Shown: positions 49,369 through 58,119 of the stretch, one piece after another
How positions within the stretch are numbered: position 1 is the stretch's first letter
Layout: each line of letters begins with the position of its first letter
DNA from: Streptomyces sp. CB01373
GTDB lineage: Bacteria > Actinomycetota > Actinomycetes > Streptomycetales > Streptomycetaceae
NCBI RefSeq assembly: GCF_002803075.1
Contig: NZ_NNBK01000002.1
Coordinates: forward strand, 124,001-188,000
DNA: 64,000 bases
Reading direction: 5' to 3'
The notes under the pieces: generated by a model
Database searches by the model: none
Told to the model about the DNA's origin: nothing
The model's input: only the letters and a program-made list of their open reading frames with translations
Made by a program: the position numbers and the translations under genes

Positions 49369-50586
49369 GTGGGGGCGGTGAGTGTGGCGGTGGCGCGGAA
49401 GGTCGACGGGGGCGGACATGCTCGGTACACCTACCGGTTGCGGGTGTCGGCCACGGCCCGTACCAGGCTGGAGGCGGAGTGGGGCCGGTGCCGGTGGGTG
49501 TGGAACGAGTGCGTAGCCCGCTCCGGGAAGGCCCACTGGGACGGGGAGGAGTGCGGTCCGGCCCGGCTGGACCGGATGCTCACTCAGGCTCGTGCAGTGA
49601 CGCCGTGGCTGGCCGCGGGTGCCTCGGTGCCGCAGCAGCAGACCGTCCGTGACTTCGCCGCATCCCGCACGAAAGCCCTGAAGGACATCAAGGACCGGCT
49701 GCCCGTGAGGCGGCGGGCCGGGATGCCCCGGCACAAGAGAAAACACGGTGCCGGCCCGACGCTGAACTACACCCGGCGCGGCTTCCGGCTCAAGGACGGG
49801 CGTCTGCATCTGGCGGGCGGAATCGTCCTGACCGTGGTGTGGTCCCGCCCCCTGCCGGCCGATCCGTCCTCGGTGCGGGTGTATCGCGACCATCTCGGCC
49901 ACTGGTACGCCTCGTTCGTCGTCCCCGCCCCGATCCAGCCGCTGCCCGCCACCGGTGCGGTGATCGGCATCGACTGGGGCGTCAAGGAGACCGTCACCAC
50001 CACCTCCGACGCCCACGACCTCCCCCACCCCCAGCATGGCCGGAAGGCCAAGGAGAGGCTGTCCCGCTACGACCGGATGATGGCCCGCCGCAGACCCGAG
50101 AAGGGACAGGCCGCCTCGAAGGGCTACCGGGAGGCGCAGAAGTGGCGGGCGAAGACCTATGCGAAGATCGCCCGGCAGCGGCAGGACACCGGGCGCAAGT
50201 GGGCGAAGAAGGTCGTGCGCGACCACGACGCCATCGCGGTGGAGGACTTCAAGCCGAAGTTCCTCGCCCGGACGTCGATGGCTCGCAAGGCGGCCGATGC
50301 CGCGATCGGCGCCACCAAGCAGGCCCTGATCGAGATGGGCCGCAAGCACGGCCGGGATGTGCACCTGGTGCACCCCGCGCACACCACCATGGACTGCGGA
50401 TCGTGCGGAGCGAGAACCAAGCACGCATTGCCGCTGTCCGAACGCACCTACACCTGCACCGCGTGTGGAGCCGTCACCTCCCGGGACAAGAACTCCGCCC
50501 GCGTGATGCTCGTCCGGGCAGGTCTGGACCCGGCTGGTGTCGAGGGCGCAAGACCTCCCGGACCGCTGGTCCGGGAGGCAGCCTGA
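49369..50586 (+). CDS. tnpB: IS200/IS605-family TnpB (RNA-guided nuclease-like)
   Basis: 405 aa. Helix-turn-helix N-terminus (RWVWNECVARSGKAHWDG), RuvC-like catalytic residues D202 in VIGIDWGVKETVT, E292 in AIAVEDFKPKFL and D373 in VTSRDKNSARVML, and a zinc ribbon (CGSCGA, CTACGA; C343, C346, C363, C366). All catalytic and zinc residues are intact. TnpB proteins are RNA-guided DNA nucleases whose guide (omega RNA) derives from the element's 3' end. No tnpA lies beside it, so it would move only with help or act as a retained nuclease. Several close GTG starts exist (49369-49384). Confidence 0.93.
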   Translation: MGAVSVAVARKVDGGGHARYTYRLRVSATARTRLEAEWGRCRWVWNECVARSGKAHWDGEECGPARLDRMLTQARAVTPWLAAGASVPQQQTVRDFAASRTKALKDIKDRLPVRRRAGMPRHKRKHGAGPTLNYTRRGFRLKDGRLHLAGGIVLTVVWSRPLPADPSSVRVYRDHLGHWYASFVVPAPIQPLPATGAVIGIDWGVKETVTTTSDAHDLPHPQHGRKAKERLSRYDRMMARRRPEKGQAASKGYREAQKWRAKTYAKIARQRQDTGRKWAKKVVRDHDAIAVEDFKPKFLARTSMARKAADAAIGATKQALIEMGRKHGRDVHLVHPAHTTMDCGSCGARTKHALPLSERTYTCTACGAVTSRDKNSARVMLVRAGLDPAGVEGARPPGPLVREAA

Positions 50587-50597
50587 GCCAGGAATCC

Positions 50598-50613
50598 CCC
50601 GCCTTCAGGCGGG
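50598..50613 (+). ncRNA. 3' hairpin of tnpB, likely end of omega RNA/right-end structure
   Basis: CCCGCC-TTCA-GGCGGG directly after the tnpB stop (preceded by GGAATCC) is the characteristic IS605-type right-end hairpin. The omega RNA would overlap the tnpB 3' end, and the guide would be read from sequence after this hairpin. Confidence 0.55.
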
Positions 50614-50715
50614 TGAGCAGTCAATTCGGTAACTCCTTGCTTATGAACGCCGCCGGTCTGTCACCCTGTCTTCATCGACCGACCTGATTCGTCCGCACCG
50701 CCCGGGGAGCCGCAG

Positions 50716-52638
50716 ATGGGGGCCATTCCCACGCAGCGGGAGACCGTCTCCCGTGCCTCCGATGTGCCCGCGCACGGCACGACGGCGTGCCCTCAGGCGC
50801 GCGCGACGCTGCCCCAGGGCTCCCTGGCACCGGGCGCCGCCCGCGCGCTGCTGCGTGCGGCGCTGGCCGAGTGGACGGACCTCGGATTCGAGATCGGCGA
50901 GCGGCTGGCCGACGACACCCTGATCGTGGCCAGCGAACTGGTCACCAATGCCGTCGTGCACGCGGGCACCGACGTCGAGCTGACCTGCCGGCTGGAGCCG
51001 GAGACCGGCGCCTGCGTGGTCGAGGTGTGCGACCACCACCCTTCGCGCGCTCCCCGCGACCACGGTTCCGGGGCACCGCACGAGACCCCGGAGTACGGCC
51101 GCGGCCTGCGGCTGGTCGCGACGCTCTGCGAGGCCTGGGGCGTCACCTACCGGACCGGCGCCAAGACGGTGTGGGCGCGGCTGCCCGCCGAGCCCGGACC
51201 GGCGGAGGAGGACGAGGAGGCGTACGGGGCGGAACGTGGCCTCGGCATCGCCGAGGTCCTCGCGCCCGAGCCGCAGCGGTCCGGACGGGACCGCGACTGG
51301 CTGGGGCGCGGCGCCCTGTCCTTCCTCGCCGAGGCCTCCGACCTGCTCGCCGGACAGCTCGACGAGGACATGGTCGCCTCGCTCACCGGGCAGTTGCTCG
51401 TGCCTCGGCTGGCCGACTGGTGCGCGGTGTGGCTGGAGGACGAGTCCACCGGCCGGTGGGGGTCCTCCCGCTGGAGCGAGGGCGGCGCGGGCTGGAGCGA
51501 CGTCACCGGCGCGGCCGGGCCGCGGCTCGCCCGGGTCTGGCACGGCAGCGAGAGCCACGTCGAGGAACTGCGCCGGGCCCTGGAGAAGGACCCGCCGCGC
51601 CCCACCGACGGCCTGCGGTCCGGGCCCGCCCCCTACCCCTGGCCCGGGGAGGCCCTCGGCCCGCACGCGGCCCACGGCGCGGCGCTGGCGTACCGCCTGA
51701 TCGCGGGCGGCCGTCCGCTGGGCACGCTGGTCATCGGGCGGACCGGGCTGCTCCGCTTCCCCGACGAGGTCACCGGCCTTGTCGAGGACCTCAGCCGCCG
51801 GGTCGCCCTCGCCATCGGCGCGGCCCGTCAGTACGCGCGCCAGGCCACCATCAGCGCGGTGCTCCAGCGCGGCCTGCTGCCCGGCGCGGTCGCCGAGATC
51901 CCAGGACTGCGCAGCGCGCTGGTGTACGAGCCGTGCGACAAGGGCGGCCCGAGCGGCGACTTCTACGACCTCTTCCCGGCCGGTGACGGCCGCTGGTGCT
52001 TCGCCGTCGGGGACGTGCAGGGCAAGGGCCCCGAGGCCGCCGTCGTCATCGGGCTCGCCCGCCCCTGGCTGCGGCTGCTGGCCCGCGAGGGCTACGGCGT
52101 CGCCGACGTCCTGGACCGCCTGAACCAGCTCCTCCTCGACGACGCCACCGAGGCCGCCGACGCCGCCGCGCGCGTCCTCGTGGCGGCCGGCGGGCGCACC
52201 CCGCTCCCCGGCGACACCCAGACCCGCTTCCTGTCCCTGCTGTACGGCGAGCTGGTCCCCTTCGACGGCGGGGTGCACTGCACCCTCGCCTCCGCCGGGC
52301 ACCCGCTGCCGCTGGTCCTCGGACGCGAGGGCGGCGTCCGCACGGTGGCCCGGCCGCAGGCGCTGCTCGGCGTGATCGAGGACGAGACGTACGACTGCGA
52401 GACCTTCGAGCTGGGGCCGGGCGACACGCTGCTGTGCGTCACCGACGGCGTCACCGAGCGACGCTCCGGCTCCCGCCAGTTCGACGACGGCGACGGCCTC
52501 GCCACGGCCCTCGCCGACTGCACCGGCCTCGACGCCGAACCGATCGCCGAGCGGATCCGCCACCTCGTCCACGACTTCGGCACCGGCCCCCCGGAGGACG
52601 ACCTGGCCCTCCTGGTGCTCCAGGCCGAACGCGACTGA
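50716..52638 (+). CDS. SpoIIE-family PP2C phosphatase with N-terminal HATPase and GAF-like domain
   Basis: 640 aa. Residues ~30-160 are a HATPase domain (IVASELVTNAVVHAGTD, TPEYGRGLRLVATLCEAWG). A GAF-like sensor covers ~200-390, and a PP2C/SpoIIE domain ~410-640 (SGDFYDLFPAGDGRWCF, AVGDVQGKGPEAAVVIGLA, TLASAGHPLPLV, LLCVTDGVTERR). It joins an RsbW-like kinase and RsbU-like phosphatase in one protein, a layout common in Streptomyces sigma-factor partner switching. The metal-binding region reads GPSGDFYD where many members have GGDFYD. Partner anti-anti-sigma factor not in window. Confidence 0.9.
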   Translation: MGAIPTQRETVSRASDVPAHGTTACPQARATLPQGSLAPGAARALLRAALAEWTDLGFEIGERLADDTLIVASELVTNAVVHAGTDVELTCRLEPETGACVVEVCDHHPSRAPRDHGSGAPHETPEYGRGLRLVATLCEAWGVTYRTGAKTVWARLPAEPGPAEEDEEAYGAERGLGIAEVLAPEPQRSGRDRDWLGRGALSFLAEASDLLAGQLDEDMVASLTGQLLVPRLADWCAVWLEDESTGRWGSSRWSEGGAGWSDVTGAAGPRLARVWHGSESHVEELRRALEKDPPRPTDGLRSGPAPYPWPGEALGPHAAHGAALAYRLIAGGRPLGTLVIGRTGLLRFPDEVTGLVEDLSRRVALAIGAARQYARQATISAVLQRGLLPGAVAEIPGLRSALVYEPCDKGGPSGDFYDLFPAGDGRWCFAVGDVQGKGPEAAVVIGLARPWLRLLAREGYGVADVLDRLNQLLLDDATEAADAAARVLVAAGGRTPLPGDTQTRFLSLLYGELVPFDGGVHCTLASAGHPLPLVLGREGGVRTVARPQALLGVIEDETYDCETFELGPGDTLLCVTDGVTERRSGSRQFDDGDGLATALADCTGLDAEPIAERIRHLVHDFGTGPPEDDLALLVLQAERD

Positions 52639-52673
52639 CGAAACACCCGGCCGGGACCAGCCCGCGTGTGCTG

Positions 52674-52679
52674 GACAAT
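52674..52679 (+). promoter_or_regulatory. candidate -10 (GACAAT) of a leaderless promoter for hemW
   Basis: GACAAT ends 7 nt before ATG 52687. Confidence 0.35.
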
Positions 52680-52686
52680 GGAAGAC

Positions 52687-53919
52687 ATGCCTTCCGCACT
52701 TCCCGATGGTGAGTCCGTTCCCGATGACGGTGCGCTGCCCACGCAGGCCCTTGCCGGGGAGGCCGAGCGGGCCCTCGGGTTCTATCTGCACGTTCCCTAC
52801 TGCGCGACCCGCTGCGGGTACTGCGACTTCAACACCTACACCGCCACCGAGCTGCGCGGCACCGGCGGGGTGCTCGCCTCGCGGGACAACTACGCCGGGA
52901 CGCTGACCGACGAGGTGCGCCTCGCCCGCAAGGTGCTCGGCGACGACCCGCGCGAGGTCCGCACGGTCTTCGTCGGCGGCGGCACGCCCACGCTGCTGCC
53001 CGCCGAGGACCTGGTGCGGATGCTGGCGGCGATCCGCGACGAGTTCGGTCTCGCGGCCGACGCGGAGATCACGACGGAGGCCAACCCGGAGTCGGTCGAC
53101 CCGGCCTACCTGGCCGCGCTCCGCGAGGGCGGCTTCAACCGGATCTCCTTCGGCATGCAGAGCGCCCGGCAGCACGTCCTGAAGATCCTCGACCGCACCC
53201 ACACGCCCGGCCGCCCCGAGGCCTGTGTGGCCGAGGCCCGCGCCGCCGGCTTCGAGCACGTCAACCTCGACCTGATCTACGGCACCCCCGGCGAGTCCGA
53301 CGACGACTGGCGCGCCTCGCTGGACGCGGCCCTCGGCGCCGGCCCCGACCACGTCTCGGCATACGCCCTGATCGTGGAGGAGGGCACGCAGCTCGCCCGC
53401 CGGATCCGGCGCGGGGAGATCCCGATGACGGACGACGACGTGCACGCCGACCGCTATCTGATCGCCGAGGAGACGCTGTCCGCGGCGGGCTTCGAGTGGT
53501 ACGAGGTGTCCAACTGGGCCACCTCGGAAGCCGGCCGCTGCCTGCACAACGAGCTGTACTGGCGCGGCGCCGACTGGTGGGGCGCCGGACCCGGCGCGCA
53601 CAGCCATGTCGGGGGCGTGCGCTGGTGGAACGTGAAGCATCCGGGCGCGTATGCGGCGGCCCTCGCGGCCGGCCGCTCACCGGGAGCCGGGCGAGAACTC
53701 CTCACGGAGGAGGACCGCCGGGTGGAGCGGATCCTGCTGGAGCTGCGGCTGCGCGAGGGCGTCCCGCTGGACCTGCTGCGCCCGGACGGCCTGGCCGCGT
53801 CCCGGCGGGCGCTGTCCGACGGGCTGCTCCAGGAGGGGCCGTACGAGGCGGGGCGGGCCGTGCTCACCCTGCGGGGCCGGCTGCTGGCGGACGCGGTGGT
53901 GCGGGACCTGGTGGACTGA
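52687..53919 (+). CDS. hemW: radical SAM haem chaperone HemW
   Basis: 410 aa. The radical SAM cluster motif is in HVPYCATRCGYCDFN (C-x3-C-x2-C), followed by VFVGGGTPTLLPAEDL, TTEANPESVDP, FNRISFGMQSA, DLIYGTPGES and the C-terminal HemW domain with HNELYWRGADWWGAGPGAHS. HemW proteins bind and insert haem rather than oxidise coproporphyrinogen. ATG 52687 (MPSALPDG) is set by the -10 box; longer starts run into the previous gene's terminator zone. Confidence 0.94.
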   Translation: MPSALPDGESVPDDGALPTQALAGEAERALGFYLHVPYCATRCGYCDFNTYTATELRGTGGVLASRDNYAGTLTDEVRLARKVLGDDPREVRTVFVGGGTPTLLPAEDLVRMLAAIRDEFGLAADAEITTEANPESVDPAYLAALREGGFNRISFGMQSARQHVLKILDRTHTPGRPEACVAEARAAGFEHVNLDLIYGTPGESDDDWRASLDAALGAGPDHVSAYALIVEEGTQLARRIRRGEIPMTDDDVHADRYLIAEETLSAAGFEWYEVSNWATSEAGRCLHNELYWRGADWWGAGPGAHSHVGGVRWWNVKHPGAYAAALAAGRSPGAGRELLTEEDRRVERILLELRLREGVPLDLLRPDGLAASRRALSDGLLQEGPYEAGRAVLTLRGRLLADAVVRDLVD

Positions 53920-53964
53920 GCCACCCGGAGCAGGCGGTCCCCTGGGGGCGCGGTCCCGGCTCGG

Positions 53965-54771
53965 CTACCCGGGCTGGACTGTGACGAAATCGATCAGTTG
54001 CTCGACCCGGCCCAGCAGCTCCGGTTGCAGGTCCTTGTAGGACCGCACGTGGGACAGGATCCGCTGCCAGGCCGCGCCCGTGTTCTCCGGCCAGCCCAGG
54101 GCGCGGCACACGCCCGTCTTCCAGTCCTGGCCGCGGGGGACGCGGGGCCAGGCCTCGATCCCGAGCGAGGAGGGCTTCACGGCCTCCCAGACGTCGATGT
54201 ACGGGTGGCCGGCCACCAGCGCGTGCTCGCCGGTCACCGACTCGGCGATGCGCCACTCCTTGCTGCCGGGCACCAGATGGTCCACGAGGACGCCGAGACG
54301 GGCGTCCGGGCCGGGCGCGAACGCCTCGACGATCGACGGCAGGTCGTCGACGCCCTCCAGGTACTCCACGACCACACCCTCGACGCGCAGGTCGTCGCCC
54401 CACACCTTCTCGACCAGTTCGGCGTCGTGCCGGCCCTCGACGTAGATACGCCCGGCGCGGGCCACACGCGCGCGTGCCCCGGGCACGGCGACCGAACCGG
54501 ATGCCGTACGGGTGGGCCGTAGCGGACCGGACGACGGCTTCACCAGGGTGACCGCCCGCCCCTCCAGCAGGAACCCGCCGGGCGTCAGCGGGAACACCCT
54601 GTGTTTGCCGAAGCGGTCCTCCAGCGTCACCGCGCCCGCCTCGCAGCGGATCACCGCCCCGCAGAAGCCGGTCCCGGGCTCCTCCACCACCAGACCCGGC
54701 TCGGCGGGAACCTCCGGCACGGTCCGCGGCTTCTTCCACGGGGGGTCGAGGTCGGGCGAATACTGGCGCAT
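53965..54771 (-). CDS. DUF3097 family protein
   Basis: 268 aa: MRQYSPDLDPPWKKPRTV, VVLEEPGTGFCGAVI-type segment, RIYVEGRHDAELVEKVWGDD and VLVDHLVPGSKEW with TOPRIM-like acidic placement (VEGRHDAE...GVLVDH). The family is actinobacterial and uncharacterised; the TOPRIM resemblance suggests nucleic-acid handling. TATCGT 7 nt upstream fits a leaderless start at 54771. Confidence 0.85.
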   Translation of the reverse strand: MRQYSPDLDPPWKKPRTVPEVPAEPGLVVEEPGTGFCGAVIRCEAGAVTLEDRFGKHRVFPLTPGGFLLEGRAVTLVKPSSGPLRPTRTASGSVAVPGARARVARAGRIYVEGRHDAELVEKVWGDDLRVEGVVVEYLEGVDDLPSIVEAFAPGPDARLGVLVDHLVPGSKEWRIAESVTGEHALVAGHPYIDVWEAVKPSSLGIEAWPRVPRGQDWKTGVCRALGWPENTGAAWQRILSHVRSYKDLQPELLGRVEQLIDFVTVQPG

Positions 54772-54778
54772 TCGAGTG

Positions 54779-54784
54779 ACGATA
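54779..54784 (-). promoter_or_regulatory. -10 box of a leaderless promoter (minus strand)
   Basis: Reads TATCGT on the minus strand, 7 nt before the ATG at 54771. Confidence 0.45.
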
Positions 54785-54803
54785 GGGACGGGGCCGTGTC
54801 CCC

Positions 54804-55559
54804 TCAGCGCGACACGCCGAAGCGCGTGGCCAGGGCGTCCCGCTGGGCGCGGACGAAGGCGGCGTCCACCACCGCTCCGTGACCGGGGACGTACAGCGCG
54901 TCCTCGCCGCCGAGCGCCAGCAGCCGGTCGAGCGCGGCGGGCCACCGGGACGGCACGGCGTCCGGGCCCGCCTGGGGTTCGCCGGACTCCTCGACCAGGT
55001 CCCCGCAGAACACCACGGCCGGGTCGCCCGGCACCACCACCGCGAGATCGTGCGTGGAGTGCGCCGGGCCCATGTTCACCAGCAGCACCTCCCGCCCGCC
55101 TCCGAGCCGGAGGGTGAGCAGGTCGCGGACCTCGCGGCCGGGCCGTACCAGGGTGTCCGCCGCCTCCTCGGCCGCCTTGGCGTCCAGGCCCTGGCGCACC
55201 GCGTCCCCGCGCAGCTCCGCGCGCTCACCGCTGTCACCGAACACCGCGTCCGCGCCCTCGGCGGCGAAGATCTCCGCGCCGTCGAACACCGCCGCCCCGA
55301 AGATGTGGTCGAAGTGGGGGTGGGTGAGCGCGAGATGTGTCACATCACCACCGGCGCGCGCCCGCGCCCAGGCACGCAACCGCGCGCCCTCCGCGTGGCT
55401 CGAACCCGCGTCGACCATCAGCGCGGCGCCCTCCCCGACGACCAGCCCGGTCGTGCAGTCCCATCCGGGCAGGCGGCACCGCCCCACCCCGTCCGCCAGC
55501 CGTTCCCATTCCAGTTCTTCCCGGGCTTCGTCCCGAGGGGTTTCCCGCGCATCCGTCAT
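54804..55559 (-). CDS. MBL-fold metallo-hydrolase
   Basis: 251 aa. Metallo-beta-lactamase fold with LALTHPHFDHIFGAAVF in place of HxHxDH (His-Pro-His-Phe-Asp-His), a second metal histidine in MGPAHSTHDLAVVV, VFCGDLVEES and a C-terminal YVPGHGAVVD. Substrate unknown. On the minus strand its stop lies just upstream of the DUF3097 start; TAGCGT 6 nt before its ATG (55566-55571) indicates a leaderless promoter. Confidence 0.88.
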   Translation of the reverse strand: MTDARETPRDEAREELEWERLADGVGRCRLPGWDCTTGLVVGEGAALMVDAGSSHAEGARLRAWARARAGGDVTHLALTHPHFDHIFGAAVFDGAEIFAAEGADAVFGDSGERAELRGDAVRQGLDAKAAEEAADTLVRPGREVRDLLTLRLGGGREVLLVNMGPAHSTHDLAVVVPGDPAVVFCGDLVEESGEPQAGPDAVPSRWPAALDRLLALGGEDALYVPGHGAVVDAAFVRAQRDALATRFGVSR

Positions 55560-55565
55560 GGGGCG

Positions 55566-55571
55566 ACGCTA
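55566..55571 (-). promoter_or_regulatory. -10 box of a leaderless promoter (minus strand)
   Basis: Reads TAGCGT on the minus strand with a 6-nt spacer to ATG 55559. Confidence 0.5.
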
Positions 55572-55653
55572 GCGGTGATGCCCGCCGGGTACGACATCCC
55601 GGCCGATCCCGGGTGATCCCGGTCCCGACCTCGCAGGCAGTCGTGGCCCGGCC

Positions 55654-55684
55654 TTGCCGGGGGCGTACCCGGCGGCCGTACACT
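55654..55684 (+). promoter_or_regulatory. candidate hrcA promoter
   Basis: TTGCCG (55654-55659) and TACACT (55679-55684), spacer 19 bp, placing the start point just before the CIRCE element. Confidence 0.45.
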
Positions 55685-55697
55685 GGGCCGGGTAGAG

Positions 55698-55724
55698 CTG
55701 GCACTCCTATGCGCAGAGTGCCAG
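55698..55724. promoter_or_regulatory. CIRCE operator
   Basis: CTGGCACTC-N9-GAGTGCCAG, the 9-9-9 layout bound by HrcA. It differs from TTAGCACTC by GC substitutions at the outer bases. Located 37 bp before the hrcA start. Confidence 0.92.
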
Positions 55725-55760
55725 GCGGGTGGCCGAGGAACGACCCTGGAGGTGTGCGCG

Positions 55761-56777
55761 ATGCTCAGCGAGCGGCGGCTTCAGGTGCTGCGCGCCATCG
55801 TCCAGGACTACGTCGGCACCGAGGAGCCGGTCGGCTCCAAGGCACTCACCGAGCGGCACAGCCTGGGCGTCTCACCGGCCACGGTCCGCAACGACATGGC
55901 GGCCCTGGAGGACGAGGGCTTCATCGCCCAGCCGCACACCAGTGCCGGCCGCATCCCCACCGACAAGGGCTACCGCCTGTTCGTCGACAAGCTCGCCGAG
56001 GTCAAGCCGATGACCGCGCCCGAACGGCGCGCCATCCACCACTTCCTCGACGGCGCCGTCGACCTCGACGACGTGGTGGCCCGCACGGTGCGGCTGCTCG
56101 CCCAGCTGACCCGGCAGGTCGCCGTGGTGCAGTATCCGTCGCTGACCCGTTCGACCGTGCGGCACGTGGAGCTGCTGTCTCTCGCGCCCGCGCGCGTGAT
56201 GCTCGTGCTGATCACGGACACCGGCCGGGTCGAGCAGCGGATGATCGACTGTCCGGTGCCCTTCGGGGAGACCTCCCTGGCCGATCTGAGGGCGCGGCTG
56301 AACAGCCGGGTCGCGGGCCGCCGCTTCACGGACGTCCCCCAGCTCGTGGAGGACCTGCCCGACGCCTTCGACGTCGAGGACCGGGGTACGGTCTCGACCG
56401 TGCTGTCCACTCTGCTGGAGACGCTCGTCGAGGAGAACGAGGAGCGGCTGGTCATCGGCGGCACCGCCAACCTCACCCGCTTCCCGCACGACTTCCCGCT
56501 CACCATCCGTCCCGTTCTGGAGGCGCTGGAGGAGCAGGTCGTACTGCTGAGGCTGCTCGGTGAGACGCAGAATGCGGGCATGACCGTGCGCATCGGTCAC
56601 GAGAACGCCCACGAAGGACTCAACTCCACGTCCATCGTGTCGGTCGGCTACGGTTCGGGCGGCGAGGCAGTGGCCAAGCTCGGCGTGGTCGGACCGACCC
56701 GCATGGATTACCCGGGAACGATGGGAGCGGTACGCGCAGTGGCACGGTACGTCGGACAGATCCTGGCGGAGTCGTAG
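55761..56777 (+). CDS. hrcA: heat-inducible transcriptional repressor HrcA
   Basis: 338 aa. Winged-helix N-terminus ([57 protein letters not shown]) and a GAF-like C-terminus ([20 protein letters not shown]). Binds CIRCE and represses its own operon and chaperone genes; GroEL restores its activity. ATG 55761 has GGAGG 9-10 nt upstream; GTG 55752 is too close to that site. The stop abuts dnaJ. Confidence 0.96.
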   Translation: MLSERRLQVLRAIVQDYVGTEEPVGSKALTERHSLGVSPATVRNDMAALEDEGFIAQPHTSAGRIPTDKGYRLFVDKLAEVKPMTAPERRAIHHFLDGAVDLDDVVARTVRLLAQLTRQVAVVQYPSLTRSTVRHVELLSLAPARVMLVLITDTGRVEQRMIDCPVPFGETSLADLRARLNSRVAGRRFTDVPQLVEDLPDAFDVEDRGTVSTVLSTLLETLVEENEERLVIGGTANLTRFPHDFPLTIRPVLEALEEQVVLLRLLGETQNAGMTVRIGHENAHEGLNSTSIVSVGYGSGGEAVAKLGVVGPTRMDYPGTMGAVRAVARYVGQILAES

Positions 56778-57917
56778 GTGGCCACGGACTACTACGCCGT
56801 TCTCGGCGTGCGCCGTGACGCGTCGCAGGAAGAGATCAAGAAGGCCTTCCGGCGGCTCGCACGCGAGCTGCACCCGGACGTCAACCCGGATCCGAAGACC
56901 CAGGAGCGGTTCAAGGAGATCAACGCCGCCTACGAGGTGCTCTCCGACCCGCAGAAGAAGCAGGTCTACGATCTCGGCGGCGATCCCCTCTCGCAGTCCG
57001 GCGGGGCCGGCGCGAGCGGCTTCGGGGCCGGCGGTTCCTTCGGGAACTTCTCCGACATCATGGACGCCTTCTTCGGCACGGCGTCGCAGCGCGGACCGCG
57101 CTCGCGCACGCGCCGGGGCCAGGACGCGATGATCCGGCTCGAGGTCGAGCTGGACGAGGCGGCCTTCGGCACCACGAAGGACATCCAGGTCGACACGGCC
57201 GTCGTCTGCAACACGTGCAGCGGCGAGGGAGCGGCCCCGGGCACCACGGCGCAGACGTGTGACATGTGCCGCGGCCGGGGTGAGGTCTCGCAGGTCACCC
57301 GGTCCTTCCTGGGCCAGGTCATGACCTCGCGTCCGTGCCCCCAGTGCCAGGGCTTCGGCACGGTGGTGCCCACCCCGTGCCCGGAGTGCGCCGGCGACGG
57401 CCGCATCCGCGCCCGCCGCACCCTGACCGTGAAGATCCCGGCCGGTGTCGACAACGGCACGCGCATCCAGCTCGCGGGCGAGGGCGAGGTCGGCCCCGGC
57501 GGCGGTCCGGCCGGCGACCTGTACGTCGAGATCCACGAGCTGCCGCACTCGACGTTCCAGCGGCGCGGCGACGACCTGCACTGCACGGTCACCATCCCGA
57601 TGACCGCGGCGGCCCTCGGCACCAAGGTGCCGCTGGAGACCCTGGACGGCCTGGAGGAGGTCGACATCCGCCCGGGCACCCAGTCCGGCCAGTCGATCCC
57701 GCTGCACGGCCGGGGCGTCACGCATCTGCGCGGCGGCGGCCGGGGCGACCTCATCGTCCACGTCGAGGTCCAGACCCCGACCAAGCTCGACCCCGAGCAG
57801 GAGCGCCTGCTGCGCGAACTGTCCAAGCTGCGCGGCGAGGAACGCGCCCAGGGGCAGTTCCAGCCTGGGCAGCAAGGCTTGTTCTCGCGGTTGAAGGATG
57901 CCTTCAACGGTCGCTGA
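56778..57917 (+). CDS. dnaJ: chaperone DnaJ (second streptomycete DnaJ type)
   Basis: 379 aa. J domain with HPD (LARELHPDVNPDPKTQERFK), Gly-rich linker (SGGAGASGFGAGGSFGNF), four zinc repeats CNTCSGEG, CDMCRGRG, CPQCQGFG and CPECAGDG, and the C-terminal substrate domains ending GLFSRLKDAFNGR. Starts with GTG immediately after the hrcA TAG, so it shares CIRCE control. Its last ~57 bp are duplicated 111 bp downstream. Confidence 0.96.
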   Translation: MATDYYAVLGVRRDASQEEIKKAFRRLARELHPDVNPDPKTQERFKEINAAYEVLSDPQKKQVYDLGGDPLSQSGGAGASGFGAGGSFGNFSDIMDAFFGTASQRGPRSRTRRGQDAMIRLEVELDEAAFGTTKDIQVDTAVVCNTCSGEGAAPGTTAQTCDMCRGRGEVSQVTRSFLGQVMTSRPCPQCQGFGTVVPTPCPECAGDGRIRARRTLTVKIPAGVDNGTRIQLAGEGEVGPGGGPAGDLYVEIHELPHSTFQRRGDDLHCTVTIPMTAAALGTKVPLETLDGLEEVDIRPGTQSGQSIPLHGRGVTHLRGGGRGDLIVHVEVQTPTKLDPEQERLLRELSKLRGEERAQGQFQPGQQGLFSRLKDAFNGR

Positions 57918-58041
57918 GGCGGGGCTGGGGCCGGCCGGGGGGCCGGGGGTTGTCCCCCGGGCAGGCGCGGTCAGCCTGGGCAGCAGGGCTTGTTCTCGCG
58001 GTTGAAGGATGCCTTCAACGGTCGCTGACGCGGGACTGGGG
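57861..58041. repeat. direct duplication of the dnaJ 3' end
   Basis: 57861-57930 and 57972-58041 share about 65 of 70 bases, including the last 18 codons and stop of dnaJ and the following ctgggg. Each copy holds the small hairpin TTGAAGG-ATG-CCTTCAA. Offset 111 bp. Confidence 0.88.
57943..57960 (+). terminator. GC hairpin between the two repeats
   Basis: CCGGGGG-TTGT-CCCCCGG, perfect 7-bp arms, located in the spacer after the dnaJ stop. Confidence 0.5.
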
Positions 58042-58119
58042 TTGTAAGGGGATTCCTCCGGCATATGCCGGAGGTCGCCCGGATTCGGACTCGTCCGGAG
58101 GACGTGACAACATGCCGTC

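Noticed and set aside
50587..50715. integrase attachment site at the right end of the island
   Set aside because: No tRNA, no integrase gene and no matching direct repeat at the left junction (36156-36472).
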